Position numbers and translations under genes: made by a program. The notes beneath the pieces were generated by a model that was given only the letters and a program-made list of their open reading frames with translations, did not search any database and had not been told where the DNA came from. From Heterohyrax brucei (Eukaryota; Chordata; Mammalia; Hyracoidea; Procaviidae), in NCBI GenBank assembly GCA_028571685.1, contig CM053141.1, positions 132,522,833-132,586,832 of the forward strand: a DNA stretch of 64,000 nucleotides, read 5' to 3'. Positions 11,079-22,121 of the stretch are shown here, piece after piece. The stretch's first letter is position 1; each line of letters opens with the position of its first letter.

Positions 11079-12081
11079 TTAAAAGACCACCTACAGAATG
11101 GGAAAAAATATTTGGCAACTCTTTGTCAGACCAACACCTGATCTCCATAATCTATAAGGTTCTACAAAATATCAGTAAGAAAAAGCACATCATCCAATTA
11201 AGCGATGGGCAAAGGAGACAGACACTTCTCTAAAGAGGAGATCCAGACAGCCAAAAAACACATGTGGACATGTTCACAATCATTAATTATTAAAGAAATT
11301 TAAATCAAAACGACAACGAGATACCATCTCACCACAACAAGATTGGTCATGATCCAAAAAACACAAAATAATAAATGTTGGAGGGGCTGTGAAGAGACTG
11401 GAACTCTTCTTCACTGTTGGTGGGATTGCAGAATGGTGCAACCTCTTTGGAAAGCAATTTGGCATTACCTTAAAATAATGGATATAGATATACCATTTGA
11501 CCCAGTAATTCCTCTGCTCAGAATATATCCTACAAAATCAAGGCCATTCACACCAACTGCTACATGCACATGAATGTTCATTGCAGCACAGTCCACAATA
11601 GCAAAAAGTTGGAATCAACCCAGATGCCCAACAACAGAAGAAAGAATGGGTAAACTTTGGTATATATACTTCATGGAGCACCATACACTGATAAGGAACT
11701 ACGATGATAGCAGGAAACATCTCTCAATTTGGTCTCAACTGGAGGACATTATGTTGAGTGAAACTAGTCAGCGACAGAAGGACAATTATTATACGAGACT
11801 CCTACAATAAAAACTTGAAAGCATACTCATACATAATAGAAAAGACTCTTTGAAGGCTACAAGAGTGGGGAGGGTGGGGAGGGCAGGAGGGCAAGGGGAG
11901 AGGGTTTAGATTAGATAGTTGTTAGAAATTTGGTTGGGTGAAATTGGTGACAACACACATTAGTAAGAAGATCAATATTAATGGGACTTCAACACAATTT
12001 GTGTACTCCTCTCTTAACCTAGTACTGTAAGCACAGAGTATGTACACTTTCATTTTTTATTTAATAATAAAAAATTTTAAA
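11079..12081 (+). mobile_element. 5'-truncated L1 LINE, sense, with perfect TSDs
   Basis: About 1.0 kb from the 3' end of an L1. It starts inside ORF2 ('ccacctacagaatgggaaaa') and at 11373-11430 encodes the C-terminal cysteine-rich motif of L1 ORF2 with Cys, Cys, His and Cys all retained (CWRGC...LLHCWWDC). The 3' UTR has a G-rich block (11860-11910) and the tail ends 'aataataaaaaattttaaa'. Both ends carry the same 14-bp target-site duplication, 'aagattgataagaa', at 11065-11078 and 12082-12095. 5' truncation and a long TSD are the hallmarks of target-primed reverse transcription. The ORF2 remnant has frameshifts and is dead. Confidence 0.95.
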
Positions 12082-12095
12082 AAGATTGATAAGAA

Positions 12096-12419
12096 AATTC
12101 AAGATAAATTATATATACAGAAGGGCTTATGAAAGATTTACTAGTATAGTCTCCATTTTAGACAAGGTGCTATAATTCCATTTATTATTTCACATGCATG
12201 GCTTGTACTCTTTTATTTAAATATCACTGTTATTTAAAGTAAGTTATTGATATCATAAATATATACCACATTTAAGTAAGATTTATTTACAAACATAGAA
12301 AATCAAAGGAACCGGATTTAATGGTTTTCAGTAAGGAATTCCTTGAGTCAGTCGATGAGTAACGCCTAGCTCATTCAATTGTATGAAATAGAAAGAGCAA
12401 TGAGGTGAAGGGGAATTGC
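12096..12419. other. Intergenic, no feature recognised
   Basis: AT-rich; includes the right TSD neighbourhood of the L1 and no other signal. Confidence 0.5.
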
Positions 12420-12560
12420 AGTCTGTTCTGCCATTAGACAACCTTGTCATCCTTGGCACTGGCCAAGTCTCCTTGACTATGTCTTCTTGTTCTGTGAAAT
12501 AAGCAAATTGAAAGTTATCTCCACACACCTTTTCAAGCACAAATCTATGACTGACTATTC
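12420..12560 (+). mobile_element. MIR SINE fragment, sense
   Basis: 'tctgccattagacaaccttg', 'ggcactggccaagtctcctt' and 'cttgttctgtgaaataagca' follow the MIR core (ctgccactta...gggcaagtcactt...cctcatctgtaaaatg). Diverged. Confidence 0.55.
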
Positions 12561-12686
12561 TAAATATTGAATACTGTGAAAGGCACATAAACAGGATTGG
12601 GGTTTGTTATATGATACAAATCAAAAGAAATGAGGGCTCCTTTCCTTTAGTTACTAAATTTGAAATTGCATTTAAAAACATGCTAG

Positions 12687-13116
12687 ATAATGTAGTGGTT
12701 GAATATCAACCATCATCCTCCCCCTCTAAAAAATAATTTGCCCACATCCTCCTTCCGTCACCTGTAAAATGCTATCTTATTTGGAAAAGCCTTCGCACAT
12801 GTGTTTAAATTAAAACTCTTGAGAGGAGGCAGTATCCTGGATTACCTGGATGGGCCCTAAATGCAGTCATATGTACCCTTGTAAGAGAGAGACACGTGGA
12901 GCTTTGACACGGACATATAGAGAAGACACAGGGAAGAGGAGAAGGCAATGTAGCAACAGAGACAGATACTGAAGTCACTTATGCAGCCACAAGTAATGCA
13001 AAACCTTCAGGCATCAGAAGTTGAAGGGAAGGAACAAATTCTCTCCTGGAATCTCCAAGGTGACTGTGGTCCTTCTGACACCTTGGTTTCAAACTTCTGG
13101 CCTCAAGAATTACAAG
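12687..13116 (+). mobile_element. MLT1-type MaLR LTR, left part (split by L1)
   Basis: The order of words is that of an MLT1 LTR: 'gtggttgaatatcaaccatc', 'cccacatcctccttccgtca', 'gatgggccctaaatgcagtc', 'ttgtaagagagagacac', 'atgcagccacaagtaatgca' and 'cttctggcctcaagaatt'. The sequence then breaks at about 13116 and resumes at 20559 with 'aattgtgagagtttaagcca', exactly the next block of the LTR. The gap is filled by a long antisense L1. Confidence 0.85.
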
Positions 13117-13196
13117 GTTTGTTTTGTTTTGTTTTTTAGTATTTCATTTTGCTTTAAGTGGAAATTTACAATAGAAATCAATTTGCCATATAAAAC

Positions 13197-13880
13197 TGCA
13201 CCCCACATTGGTGAGTGATATCTGGGGTCTTAAAAGCTGCCATCCGAGAACACAGCAAATGTTCCCAACTCAGCAGGAAGGGATGCTCACTGAGGACCAA
13301 AATGACATGCAGTAAAGACAACCTAGAAGACAGAGAGACCCACAAGAGTGGGTGCTTACATCAACTTGGGACCGGAAGAACCGGATGGTGTCCGGCCACC
13401 ACCAGTGATAGCCACGATGGAGCTCACAGACAGGAGTCTCACTGGCAACACAGGAATAAAAAGTGGTGCATCCTGAGATCTCCACTAAAAGACCTCAATT
13501 GATGTTCCAGTGGTTTCGGGGTTACCCTGAGAGCATGGCCCCCGATGATGCCCTTACCTATAAATTATAACGAAGGTCCACTCTTTGGACAGGAATGGAT
13601 TGGACTTGGCAATGCAGAGTGACCATATATTGGATGCCCTTTATGGTTCTATACATCTATAGGATGTCATCCTGCTGACCTCTGGCTGGAAGAAGGAGAG
13701 TGAGTGGGTGGAGAGTAAGGGAAAGGAGACTGTTGGGAGGATGAGACATGTATGGAGCAGAGAGGAATAGTGTGCTGTCACCGGGCAGGGAGAGCAGGGG
13801 AAGCTGCATATAGGTGGGCATGTAAATATATACGGGAATGTACATTTTCAGTTATGTTAAATAAAAAATAAAAAAAAAAG
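13197..13880 (+). mobile_element. L1 3' UTR segment in opposite orientation, with poly-A
   Basis: Sense-strand L1 3' UTR: 'attggtgagtgatatctggg', 'tcttaaaagctgccatccga', 'gggaccggaagaaccggatg', ending in the A-rich tail at 13861-13879. The same 3' UTR start occurs in the sense L1 at 61758-61800 ('cggtgagtgtcatctggggt'). It lies between the ORF2 end and the extreme 3' tail of the surrounding antisense L1, in place of most of that element's own 3' UTR. No clear TSD is seen. Either it is a separate insertion with loss of target DNA, or the product of rearrangement between inverted L1 ends. Confidence 0.8.
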
Positions 13881-14301
13881 ATCATTGTTCTTTTTCACTG
13901 CATAGTATTTCACTGTGTGACTATACCACAGTTTGTTTATCAATTCATTTGCTGATGGGCATGTAAGTTAATTCCATCTTTTAGGTTATTGTGGACAGGA
14001 CTTCAACAAACATTGTTGTACATGCATGTGTTCATGTGACACCCCTTATTTCTCTAGGATACATACCAAGTGAGATTGCAGGATCATATGGTATTTCTAT
14101 TTTTAGGTTTTAAGAAAGTGCTGCATTAGTTTCCAAAGTAGTTGTACCACTTTCATTCCCACCAGCTGTGTAGAAGAGTTCCACTCCCTCCACAACCTCT
14201 CAAAGATTTATTGTTTTGTGTTTTTTAGATTAATGCCAGGCTTGTTGTGGTGAGATGTTATCTTATTATTGTTTTGATTTGTATTTCTCTAACGGCTAAT
14301 A

Positions 14302-14391
14302 TGCCAGGTGCTCCTTGGAAACTCTATGGGGCAGTTCTACTCTGACCTATACAGTCACTATGAGTTGGACCTGACTCGATGGCAGTGACTT
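14302..14391 (+). mobile_element. 5'-truncated AfroSINE nested in L1
   Basis: Only the 3' half is present, from 'tgccaggtgctccttggaaa' to 'ctgactcgatggcagtgact'. It is flanked by 12-bp repeats 'taacggctaata' (14290-14301) and 'taatggctaata' (14392-14403), one mismatch, a good TSD. A SINE lacking its promoter half was therefore inserted as such. Confidence 0.88.
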
Positions 14392-15310
14392 TAATGGCTA
14401 ATAAACGCAAGCATTTCCTTGTGTATCTGTTAGTGTCCTAGATGTCTTCTTTCATTAAGTGTCTGTTCCTATTCCTTGCCCATTTTTAAATTGGATTAGT
14501 TACTAGTCTTTTTCTTGTTGAGAATGTGCTGTACTTTGTAGATTACAGAGACTAGACACCAGTCAGATTCATGGTAGCAAAAAATTCTTTCCCACTCTGT
14601 TAAATGTAGTCTTTTTACTATTCTGGTGAAGTCTTTGGATGAGCATAAGTGTTTAATTTTGAGGAGATCCCAATTATCTATTTTCTCTTCTGGTGTTTAT
14701 GTACTGTTAGTAATATTTTGTAGTCTATTTATACTGTGTATGAAGGCTCCCATCATTGTCTCTAATTTTTCTTCCATGATCTTTACAGTTTTATATTTTA
14801 TATTTAGGTCTTTGATACATGTTGAGTTATTTTTTGTGCACAGTGTGAGATATGGTCTGGTTTCATTTTTTCACAGGTGGATATCCAGTTATGCCAACAC
14901 CATTTATTAAAGAGACTATCTTTTCCCCAGTTTATGGACTTGGAATCTTTGTTAAATATTGGCTGTTGATAAGTGGATTACATCTGGGTTCTCAGTTGTG
15001 CTCCATTGATCTATGTATCTGTTTTTGTACCAGCACCAGGATGTTATAATTACCACGTTACTAAAATAGATTCTATAGTCAGGTAGTGTGAGGCCTTCCA
15101 CTTTGTTCTTCTTCACTAATGCTTTATCCAGAGCTTCTTCCCTTCCTACATGAAATTGATGATTCTTATCTCATTAAAAACTGCCATTGGGATCTGTACT
15201 GGGATTACATTGCATCTATAGATTACTTTGGGTAGAATACACATTTTCCTGATGTTAAGTCTTCCAATCCATAAGTAAGATAGGCTCCTCAACTTATGCA
15301 GTCAGTTTCT

Positions 15311-15804
15311 TGCCAGGAGCCAGCCCCAACAACTTTTTCAGGTCCGCGAAAGGAGTCGGTGGAGGAAATGAGACAGGAGACCGGAAACAGTTTGGGAGAA
15401 AAAATGGCAGCCCTAAAGGTCTGTCTTTCTTTATTTTTATAGTTGAGGTGATGTAATTTTCACCCTGCCCCCTGACCACACAGCTATTGGCTAACTTGAA
15501 GCCTATACCTTGTGGTCTCTTTTTTTCATGTTAATTATTAGGGCCTTCTGGATAATGGTCCAAGACAAGTGGTCTTTTTACATATTAATCGTTAGGCCCT
15601 TCTAGGTAATGGCCCAACCTTGAGCTCAACTAGCTCTGTGCTTCAAGGTCAGGAGGTGCAGGAGGAAGAGAGATATACAGTTAGGGCAAAATATTATCAA
15701 GGACAGTATGGCCAGAAACATGTCACGGGTGAAATACCTCTGCCCCTGTCACATAGACCTGTAACTTTGTTCACAAAGGCCTTTGTGGGTGATGGGCGTC
15801 TGCA
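15311..15804 (-). mobile_element. ERVK-like solo LTR (betaretrovirus type), antisense, exact 6-bp TSDs
   Basis: A 494-bp block unrelated to the surrounding L1. On the minus strand it starts 'tgcagacgcccatcaccc' (15804) and ends 'ggctggctcctggca' (15311), so it has TG...CA ends. Both sides carry 'gtttct' on the plus strand (15305-15310 and 15805-15810), an exact 6-bp TSD as typical of class II (ERVK) proviruses. A TATA-like/AATAAA cluster ('ctataaaaataaag' on minus) lies near 15425-15440, followed by a C/T-rich U5. The element is locally GC-richer than its surroundings. Only the LTR is present, so the provirus was removed by LTR-LTR recombination. The exact TSD and nesting point to a relatively late insertion. 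Confidence 0.88.
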
Positions 15805-16611
15805 GTTTCTTGCAGAGACTCTTGTACTTTTCCTTGTATAGGTCTTTTACATCTCTGGATAGATTTATTCCTAGACATTTTATCTATCTTCTTTGTGGCT
15901 ATTATAAATGCTATTGATTTGGTGATTTTCTCCCTGATAGTCCCTTTTTTGGTGTAAAGGAATCCAACTGATTTATGTATGGTTAGTGTGTATCCTGATA
16001 TTTTGCTGAACTCTTCTAGTAGATCTAGTAGGGTTTTTTGAGGATTCTTTAGGGTTTTCTGTGTATGAGATCATATCATCTGCAGATAGAGATACTTTTA
16101 CTTCTTTCTTACCAGTTTGGATACCATTTCTTTCTTTATCTTACCTGATTGTCCTGGCTAGAACCTCCAGCACTAGGTTGAATAAAATCGGTGACAATGG
16201 GCATCCTTGTCTGTCTCCTGTTCTCAAGGAAAATACTTTCAGACTCTCTTTAGGATGATGCTGGCTGTTGGCTTTGCATAGATGTTTCTCATTATTTTGA
16301 GGATTTTCCTTTCTATGCCTATTTTGCTGACAGTTTTTAACATGAACGGGTATTGGACTTTGTCAGAAGCCTTTTGGGGATCAAATGATAATATCAAGTA
16401 ATTCTTGTCTTTTGATTTATTTATGTGGTTGAGTACATTGATTGTTTTTCTTATGTTCAACCATCACTGCATCCTTGAATCACACTTGATTATGGTTAAT
16501 TATTTTTCTGATATATTGTTTAATTCTATCGGCTAGAATTTTGTTGAGGATTTTTGCTCCTAAGTTCATGAGAGATATTGGTCTGTAATTTTCCTCTTTT
16601 GTACTCTCTTT

Positions 16612-16780
16612 GGAAACCCTGGTGATAGGGTGGTGATAGAGTGCTACATCTGCTAGGGAAAAGGTCAGCAGTTCATATCTACCAGGTGCTCCTTGGAAAC
16701 TCTACAGGGCAGTTCTCTATGTCCTATGGGGTCTCTGTGAGTCAGCACTGACTCATTGGCAATGGGAATGTGTGTGTGCA
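16612..16780 (+). mobile_element. AfroSINE nested in antisense L1
   Basis: Head 'ggaaaccctggtgatagggt' with a short internal duplication of the 'ggtgatag' unit, then 'ggtcagcagttcatatctac', 'ctccttggaaactctacagg' and 'gtgagtcagcactgactcat'. 'tactctcttt' before and 'gctctctcttta' after are a plausible imperfect TSD. It interrupts the L1 ORF2 reverse transcriptase region. Confidence 0.85.
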
Positions 16781-19700
16781 TGCTCTCTCTTTACTTGGTT
16801 TTGATACCAGGGTTATGCTGCCGTCATAGTACAAATTTGAGAGTATCACATCCTTCTTTATGTTCGGGAATACCTTTAGTAAGAGTGTTGTTAATTCTTC
16901 TCTAAAAGTTTTGTACGATTCTCCAGTGAAGTCATTAGGTCCAAGGTTTTTTGTAGTTCAGAATTTTTAATTACCTTTCAAATCTCTTGTTTTGTGACAG
17001 GTTTATTTAGTTGCTCTACTTCTGTTTGTGCTAGTATTGATAAGTGATGTGTGTCCATTTCCTCTAGGTTTTTTAATTTATTAAAGTACAATTTTTCATA
17101 GTATTCTGTGAGATTCTTGTACTTTCAGATGGGTCTGTTTTGTTATTGTCCATTTCATTTCTTATTCAAGTTGTTTGCTTCCTCTCCTGTTTTTAATTTT
17201 CTCATTTTTGTCAACGATTTATTAATTTTGTTGATTTTTTGAAACAACCAGGTTTTGGTAATGTTAATTCTTTCAATCTTTTTCTGTAATCTAATTCATT
17301 TAGGTCTATGCTAGTTTTTATTATTTGCTTTCTTCAGGTGCCTGAAGTGTTCCTTTGCTGCTCTCTTTCCACTTGTTCAAGTTGTAGAGTTAATTCTTTG
17401 ATTGGGGCCCTTTCTTCTTCTTGGATATGTGCATTTATTGAGATAAACTGAGCTCTGTGCACTGCTTTTGGTGTGTCCCACAGATTCTGGTAGGATATGT
17501 TTTCATTCTCATTTGATTCTATGAATTTCTTTATGCCATTCATGATTGCTTCCATAAACCAGTCATTTTTGAGCAAGGTGTTCAGTTTCGATGTGTTTGA
17601 TTCCCCCCCCCCTTCTTTTTTCTGTTATTGATTTCTACTTTTACAGTTCTGTGGTCTGGAAAGATGTTTTGTAATATTTCAGCACTTTGTCTTTTGTTAA
17701 GGATTGCTTTGTGGCCTAACATGTTCTATTCTGGAGAATGTTACATGTACATTGGAAAAGAAAATATATTTGGCTGCTGTGGGATGGAGTGTTTGTATAT
17801 CTATGAGGTCACGTTGGTTGATTGTGGCAGTTAGATCTTGTTTGTCTTTACTGAGCTTTCTTTCTAGATGTTCTGTCCTTCACTGAGAGTGTCGTGTTGA
17901 AATCTCCTACTATTACTGTGGAGCTATCTATTTCTGGTTTCAATGCAGTTAGTGTTTGTTTTATGTTTTTGGAGTCCTATCACTGGATGAGTAGATATTT
18001 AATATGGTTTTCTCTTCCTGGAGTATTGCTGCTATAATTATAATATTCTTCTTTATCCAATGTGGTGGATTTTACTACAGAGTCTATTTTATCAGATATT
18101 AATATTGCCACTTCTGCTCTTTTTGAATGTTGTTATCTTGATATATTTTTCCCATCCATTGAGTTTTATTTTGTTCATGTTTTCGAGTCTAAGGTGTGTC
18201 TCCTCCAGGCAGCACATAGAAGGGTGATTTTTTTATCCCATCTGCAACTTTCTATATCTTTATTAATGCATTTAGTCCATTTACATTCCCTTGATTAGTG
18301 ATGTTATGACCTTAGTGCTATCATTTCAATGTTTGTATGTGTGTGTTACAGACAATTCCTTTGTTTCAGTTAACTTTCTGTGCTGAATCTTTTTTCATTA
18401 TGTGTTTCCTTTTCATCTTTTCCAGTGTTGATGGTTTTGTGTTTGCTGAAGCTTCATATTGTTCTTGTTTTTTATTTTGACGCATAGGATTGATAGTTTC
18501 CTTTGCGCTTATCCTAATATTTACTACTATTTTTCTAAATTTAAACTAGTCTTTAACTTCTTTCCATCACCTTGACTTCCTCTCCTTATGGGAGATCTAT
18601 GACTGCATTTTCTTTTGGGTCCCTCGTTTTGTTATGATGTTTATACAATGACATCTTTGATTCCTTATTTTCAGTGTTTTCCCTAGGATTTAGTTTTGTG
18701 ATCCTTCTATTTGGGTTGATATACAGTTGCTGTGCTCTGTGTTCTGGTCTTGGATTGCATCTTGGTTTTATTAATTTTCTAACACAGCACTCCATTAGTA
18801 TTTTTTGTGATTTTTGTTTGATTTTTGCAAATTCTCTAAATTTCTGTTTATCTGGAAATACGCTAACATTGCCATCATATTTGAGAAATAATTTTGCTGG
18901 ATATATAATTCTTGGCTGTCAATTATTTTCCTTCAAGGCTTTCTACATGTCACTCCATTGCCTTCTTGCCTGTATGGTTTCTACTGTAGTCTGAGTTTAG
19001 TCCTACTGATTCTCCTTTGTAGATAATTTTTTCATTCTTCTCTAGCCATTTTTAAAACTGTCACCTTACCTTTAGTTTTGGAAAGTTTGATTGTAATATG
19101 CCTTGGAGTCTTTCTTCTAGAATCTACCTTGTATGGAGTTCAATGAGCATCTTTAACAGGTGTCTTCTCAAATTTCATGCTACGAGGGAAGTTTTCTTTC
19201 AGGAAATCTTCAATAGTTCTCTCTGTATTTTCTGTTCTAGCCCCCTGTTCTAGTATTTCAGTCACTCAGATTATTCCCCTTCACAGAGTCCCACATAATT
19301 TTCAGTGTTTCTGGTAAAATTCTTTTATCTGTTTTTTTTTTTTCTTCAGATATATTTGTCATGTGCTTTATCTTGAATCTTACTAATTCTGCTTTATATT
19401 GTCTCTGTTTTGCTCCTTTGACTTTCTATTGAGTTCCCTAATTCTGTGATTTTATTATTAATTTTCTGAATTTCTAACTCTTGCCACTCAATGCTTTCTT
19501 GGAGCCTGTTTGATTTGTCAATATGCTGTGCTGTATTTTGCCTCATCTTCTTTCTGATCTCTTGAAGAATTCTAAACATTAATCTTTTGTATTCTACTTC
19601 TTATCATTCCAAGAAGTTTTCTTCTTCTTTTGGAAGCTTTTTAAAAGATCATGGTCTCTCCCTTATTGTCCTTGATATGGACAGCTATTTCCAAGTCATC

Positions 19701-20558
19701 AGTAAATTGTACTTATTTATTTTATGTTTGCCTGCCATGTTCTAACTTCTTGTTTTGAAATGTACAGTTTACTTTTATTATATGGATTCATCTGAAGTTT
19801 CCAGGTAGTCAATCACCAAGTGTGTGGTGACTAGATGGGCAGGAGTGATTGGAATAGCACAGGTGTATGGTTGCAGCCACTGAGAAAAGTAGATGGTAAA
19901 GAGCTGTATTTGAGTGTCTGTGAGGATGGTGTATTCACTTATGTCTGAATCTACCTAAAGGAACAGTTTCTGCCTGATTTTCTGGCTTAGGGGAGTAAGC
20001 AGAATTTTTTTTCCCTCCATTCGCTGAGTTTATTAAACTGTTCCCTTTCTGATTCTCAGAGAATGGCTCAGGGAAGGCTAAGGTATCCTAGTTCTGGCTC
20101 TAATGGCATCAGATTTCAGAGCCAGGTGCAGTGCAGAGAAGGTGAGGGGCTGGGAGAAGGGAGAAAGGTGCATCTCACAGAAAAGATTCAGCTCTGCGTG
20201 TGGCAGCTTACACACAAAGACATAACTTTTCATGATCTAGTGCTGTCTATCACTGATTCCTGAGGCACAAGTAGAGTATCCAAACAATTATGCTTGCTGA
20301 GGAGGGCATCTTACAACCTCCATGTTCATCCCATAATGTGGTGGGTACAGCCATTTCCTTGTAGGTGAGATCTGTGGAATCCTCTTTGCTTCTGGTGCTA
20401 CTTTCCCTTCCCTGTTGCTCAGCACAATTTCTCAAATATCCCTTTGATGTTCAAGCCCCCTAGGATATGATATGTACCAGATTCATTTATTCTTTTGGTC
20501 TTTGTTGTTAGAGGGTTAATGCGAAGCATCCGTCTACTCCATCATCTTGGCCCCACCT

Positions 20559-20625
20559 CTCAATTGTGAGAGTTTAAGCCACTGAGTTTCTGGGCATTTA
20601 CTATAGCGGCCTCAGGAAACTCAGA
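20559..20625 (+). mobile_element. MLT1-type LTR, right part (continuation of 12687-13116)
   Basis: 'aattgtgagagtttaagcca', 'ctgagtttctgggcatttac' and 'ctcaggaaactcag' form the terminal block of the MLT1 LTR, in the same orientation as the left part 7.4 kb away. The two halves fit together without missing blocks. Confidence 0.85.
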
Positions 20626-20975
20626 TTCTCTGCAACTAATTTATTAGTGGATCAGCCAGTGATGAAAACTTGTCCTTTGCTTCACTTTCCAATTACCATG
20701 GCACACATTATACTTCAGGAAACAGAATAGAATCTGAGAAACTGCTATGAAAGAGCCTGCTAGTCCATACACATACTTCTCTTTCTGCTCCTACTTTTTG
20801 AGTATCTTGTTTTGTTCAAAATAGCAGCAGTTACTTATTCTTATTTTCAGTGTTTTGTCATCCCATGATTTTTCAAGAGATAAAAGCTGTCTTAAAGAAA
20901 AGCTTCAGAAAAATTAATAATTTTATTATCTGTGTGTAATGTTTCATACTAAGCAAATATTGAGGAGTCAAAATA
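20626..20975. other. Intergenic, no feature recognised
   Basis: No gene or repeat signal assignable. 'tcaaaata' at 20968-20975 recurs at 25704-25711, on the two sides of the RTE, and may be its TSD. Confidence 0.5.
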
Positions 20976-21641
20976 GAGGATTTCCCAGATTTTTTGTTGC
21001 TGTTGTTAGGTGCCATTGAACTGGTTGCAACTCACACTGACCATATGTACAACAAAACACTCCCAGTTCTGCACCATCCTCACAATCAATGTTCTGTTTG
21101 AGCCCATTGTTGCAGTCACTGTGTCATTTTACCTTGTTGAAGGTTTTCCTCTATTTCTTTGATCCTGTACTTTACTAAGCATGATGTCCTTCTCTAGGAA
21201 CTGATTTCTCCTGATAAACCCTCCAAAGTATACGAGACATAGTCTCATCATTCTTGCTTCTAAGGAACACTCTTGTTGTACTTATTCCAAGGCAGAGTTG
21301 TTCATTCCCTTGGTGGTCTGTGGTACATTCAACACTCTTCACCAACATCACAACTCAAAGACAGCAATTTTTAGGTCTTTCTTATGCATTGTACAGTTTT
21401 TGTATGCATATGATGTAATTAAAGACATTATGACTTGTGTGAGGCACACCTTAGTCTTCAGGTGACATCTTTACTTCTCAATACTTTAAACAGGTCTTTT
21501 GCAACAAATTTGCCCAATGCAATTCATCTTTTGATATCTTGACTGCTGTTTCCATGAGTGTTGACTGTTGATTCAAGTAAAATGAAATGCTTGATAATCT
21601 CAATCTTTTCTCCATTTATAATGATGTTGCCTATTCGACTA

Positions 21642-22121
21642 TGTCATGGATTAAATTGTATTCCCCCAAAAATGTGTGTAGCAATTTGACTAGGCCATCA
21701 TTCCTGGCATTGTGTGATGTTCATATATGCAGTTACCCCTGCCCCCATGATATTAATGAGGGAGTATGGGTGGCAGTTGTCTCGGTGGGGTAGGACTTAA
21801 TTGTGTAAGACTGTATTTTGCTTAGAGGTAATCTCTTGGATTATAAAAGAAAGAAGCTAGAAGAGAAATCTGAGGACCTCATGCCACCAAAAAGCAGTGC
21901 TGGGAAAAGTGCTTTGGAAATGACCTAGAATCTCTGTGCTCCAGAAGCTCCCAGGACAGGGGAAGACTGATGACAAGGACCTTCCTCCAGAGCTAACAGA
22001 AAAGATCTGATGCCCTGAATCTGGACTTGTAGCCTACTGGACTGTAACAAAATAAAGTTTATCTTTTTAAAACCACCTATTTGTGGTATCTCTTTTTCAG
22101 CAGCACTGGATGACTAAGACA
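21642..22121 (+). mobile_element. ERVL/MaLR-like LTR (copy B), sense, in RTE
   Basis: 'tgtcatggattaaattgtat' to 'cactggatgactaagaca'. Contains 'gcctactggactgtaacaaa' and 'aataaagtttatctt' (polyadenylation signal region). It splits the RTE between 'gttgcctattc' and 'gtccagttgtgaat'. The flanking 5-mers gacta and gtcca agree at 3 positions, a weak TSD. Confidence 0.87.

Larger units (their letters stand above)
13117..20558 (-). mobile_element. Near-full-length L1 LINE, antisense, with nested insertions
   Basis: The right edge carries the L1 5' end: minus strand 'gaggtggggccaagatgatg' (20560 leftwards). Leftwards come a 5' UTR, a coiled-coil-like ORF1 region (around 19390-19580), and an ORF2 covering endonuclease, reverse transcriptase (about 16000-17000) and C-terminal parts, ending in a 3' tail with T-rich plus-strand sequence at 13117-13136. 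The span is 7.4 kb, but removing four nested insertions (13197-13880, 14302-14391, 15311-15804, 16612-16780 plus TSDs) leaves about 6.0 kb, a full L1 length. No reading frame survives beyond about 100 codons, so it is dead. The flanks 'caagaattacaag' and 'ctcaattgtgag' look like a decayed TSD within the host MLT1 LTR. Confidence 0.9.

Noticed and set aside
11343..11573. 76-codon frame with a good Cys/His motif
   Set aside because: This is the L1 ORF2 C-terminal cysteine motif within a 5'-truncated L1, not a zinc-finger gene.
15620..15841. 73-codon frame in GC-richer DNA inside the L1
   Set aside because: It falls in the ERVK-like solo LTR on the strand opposite to the LTR's own orientation; there is no protein similarity.
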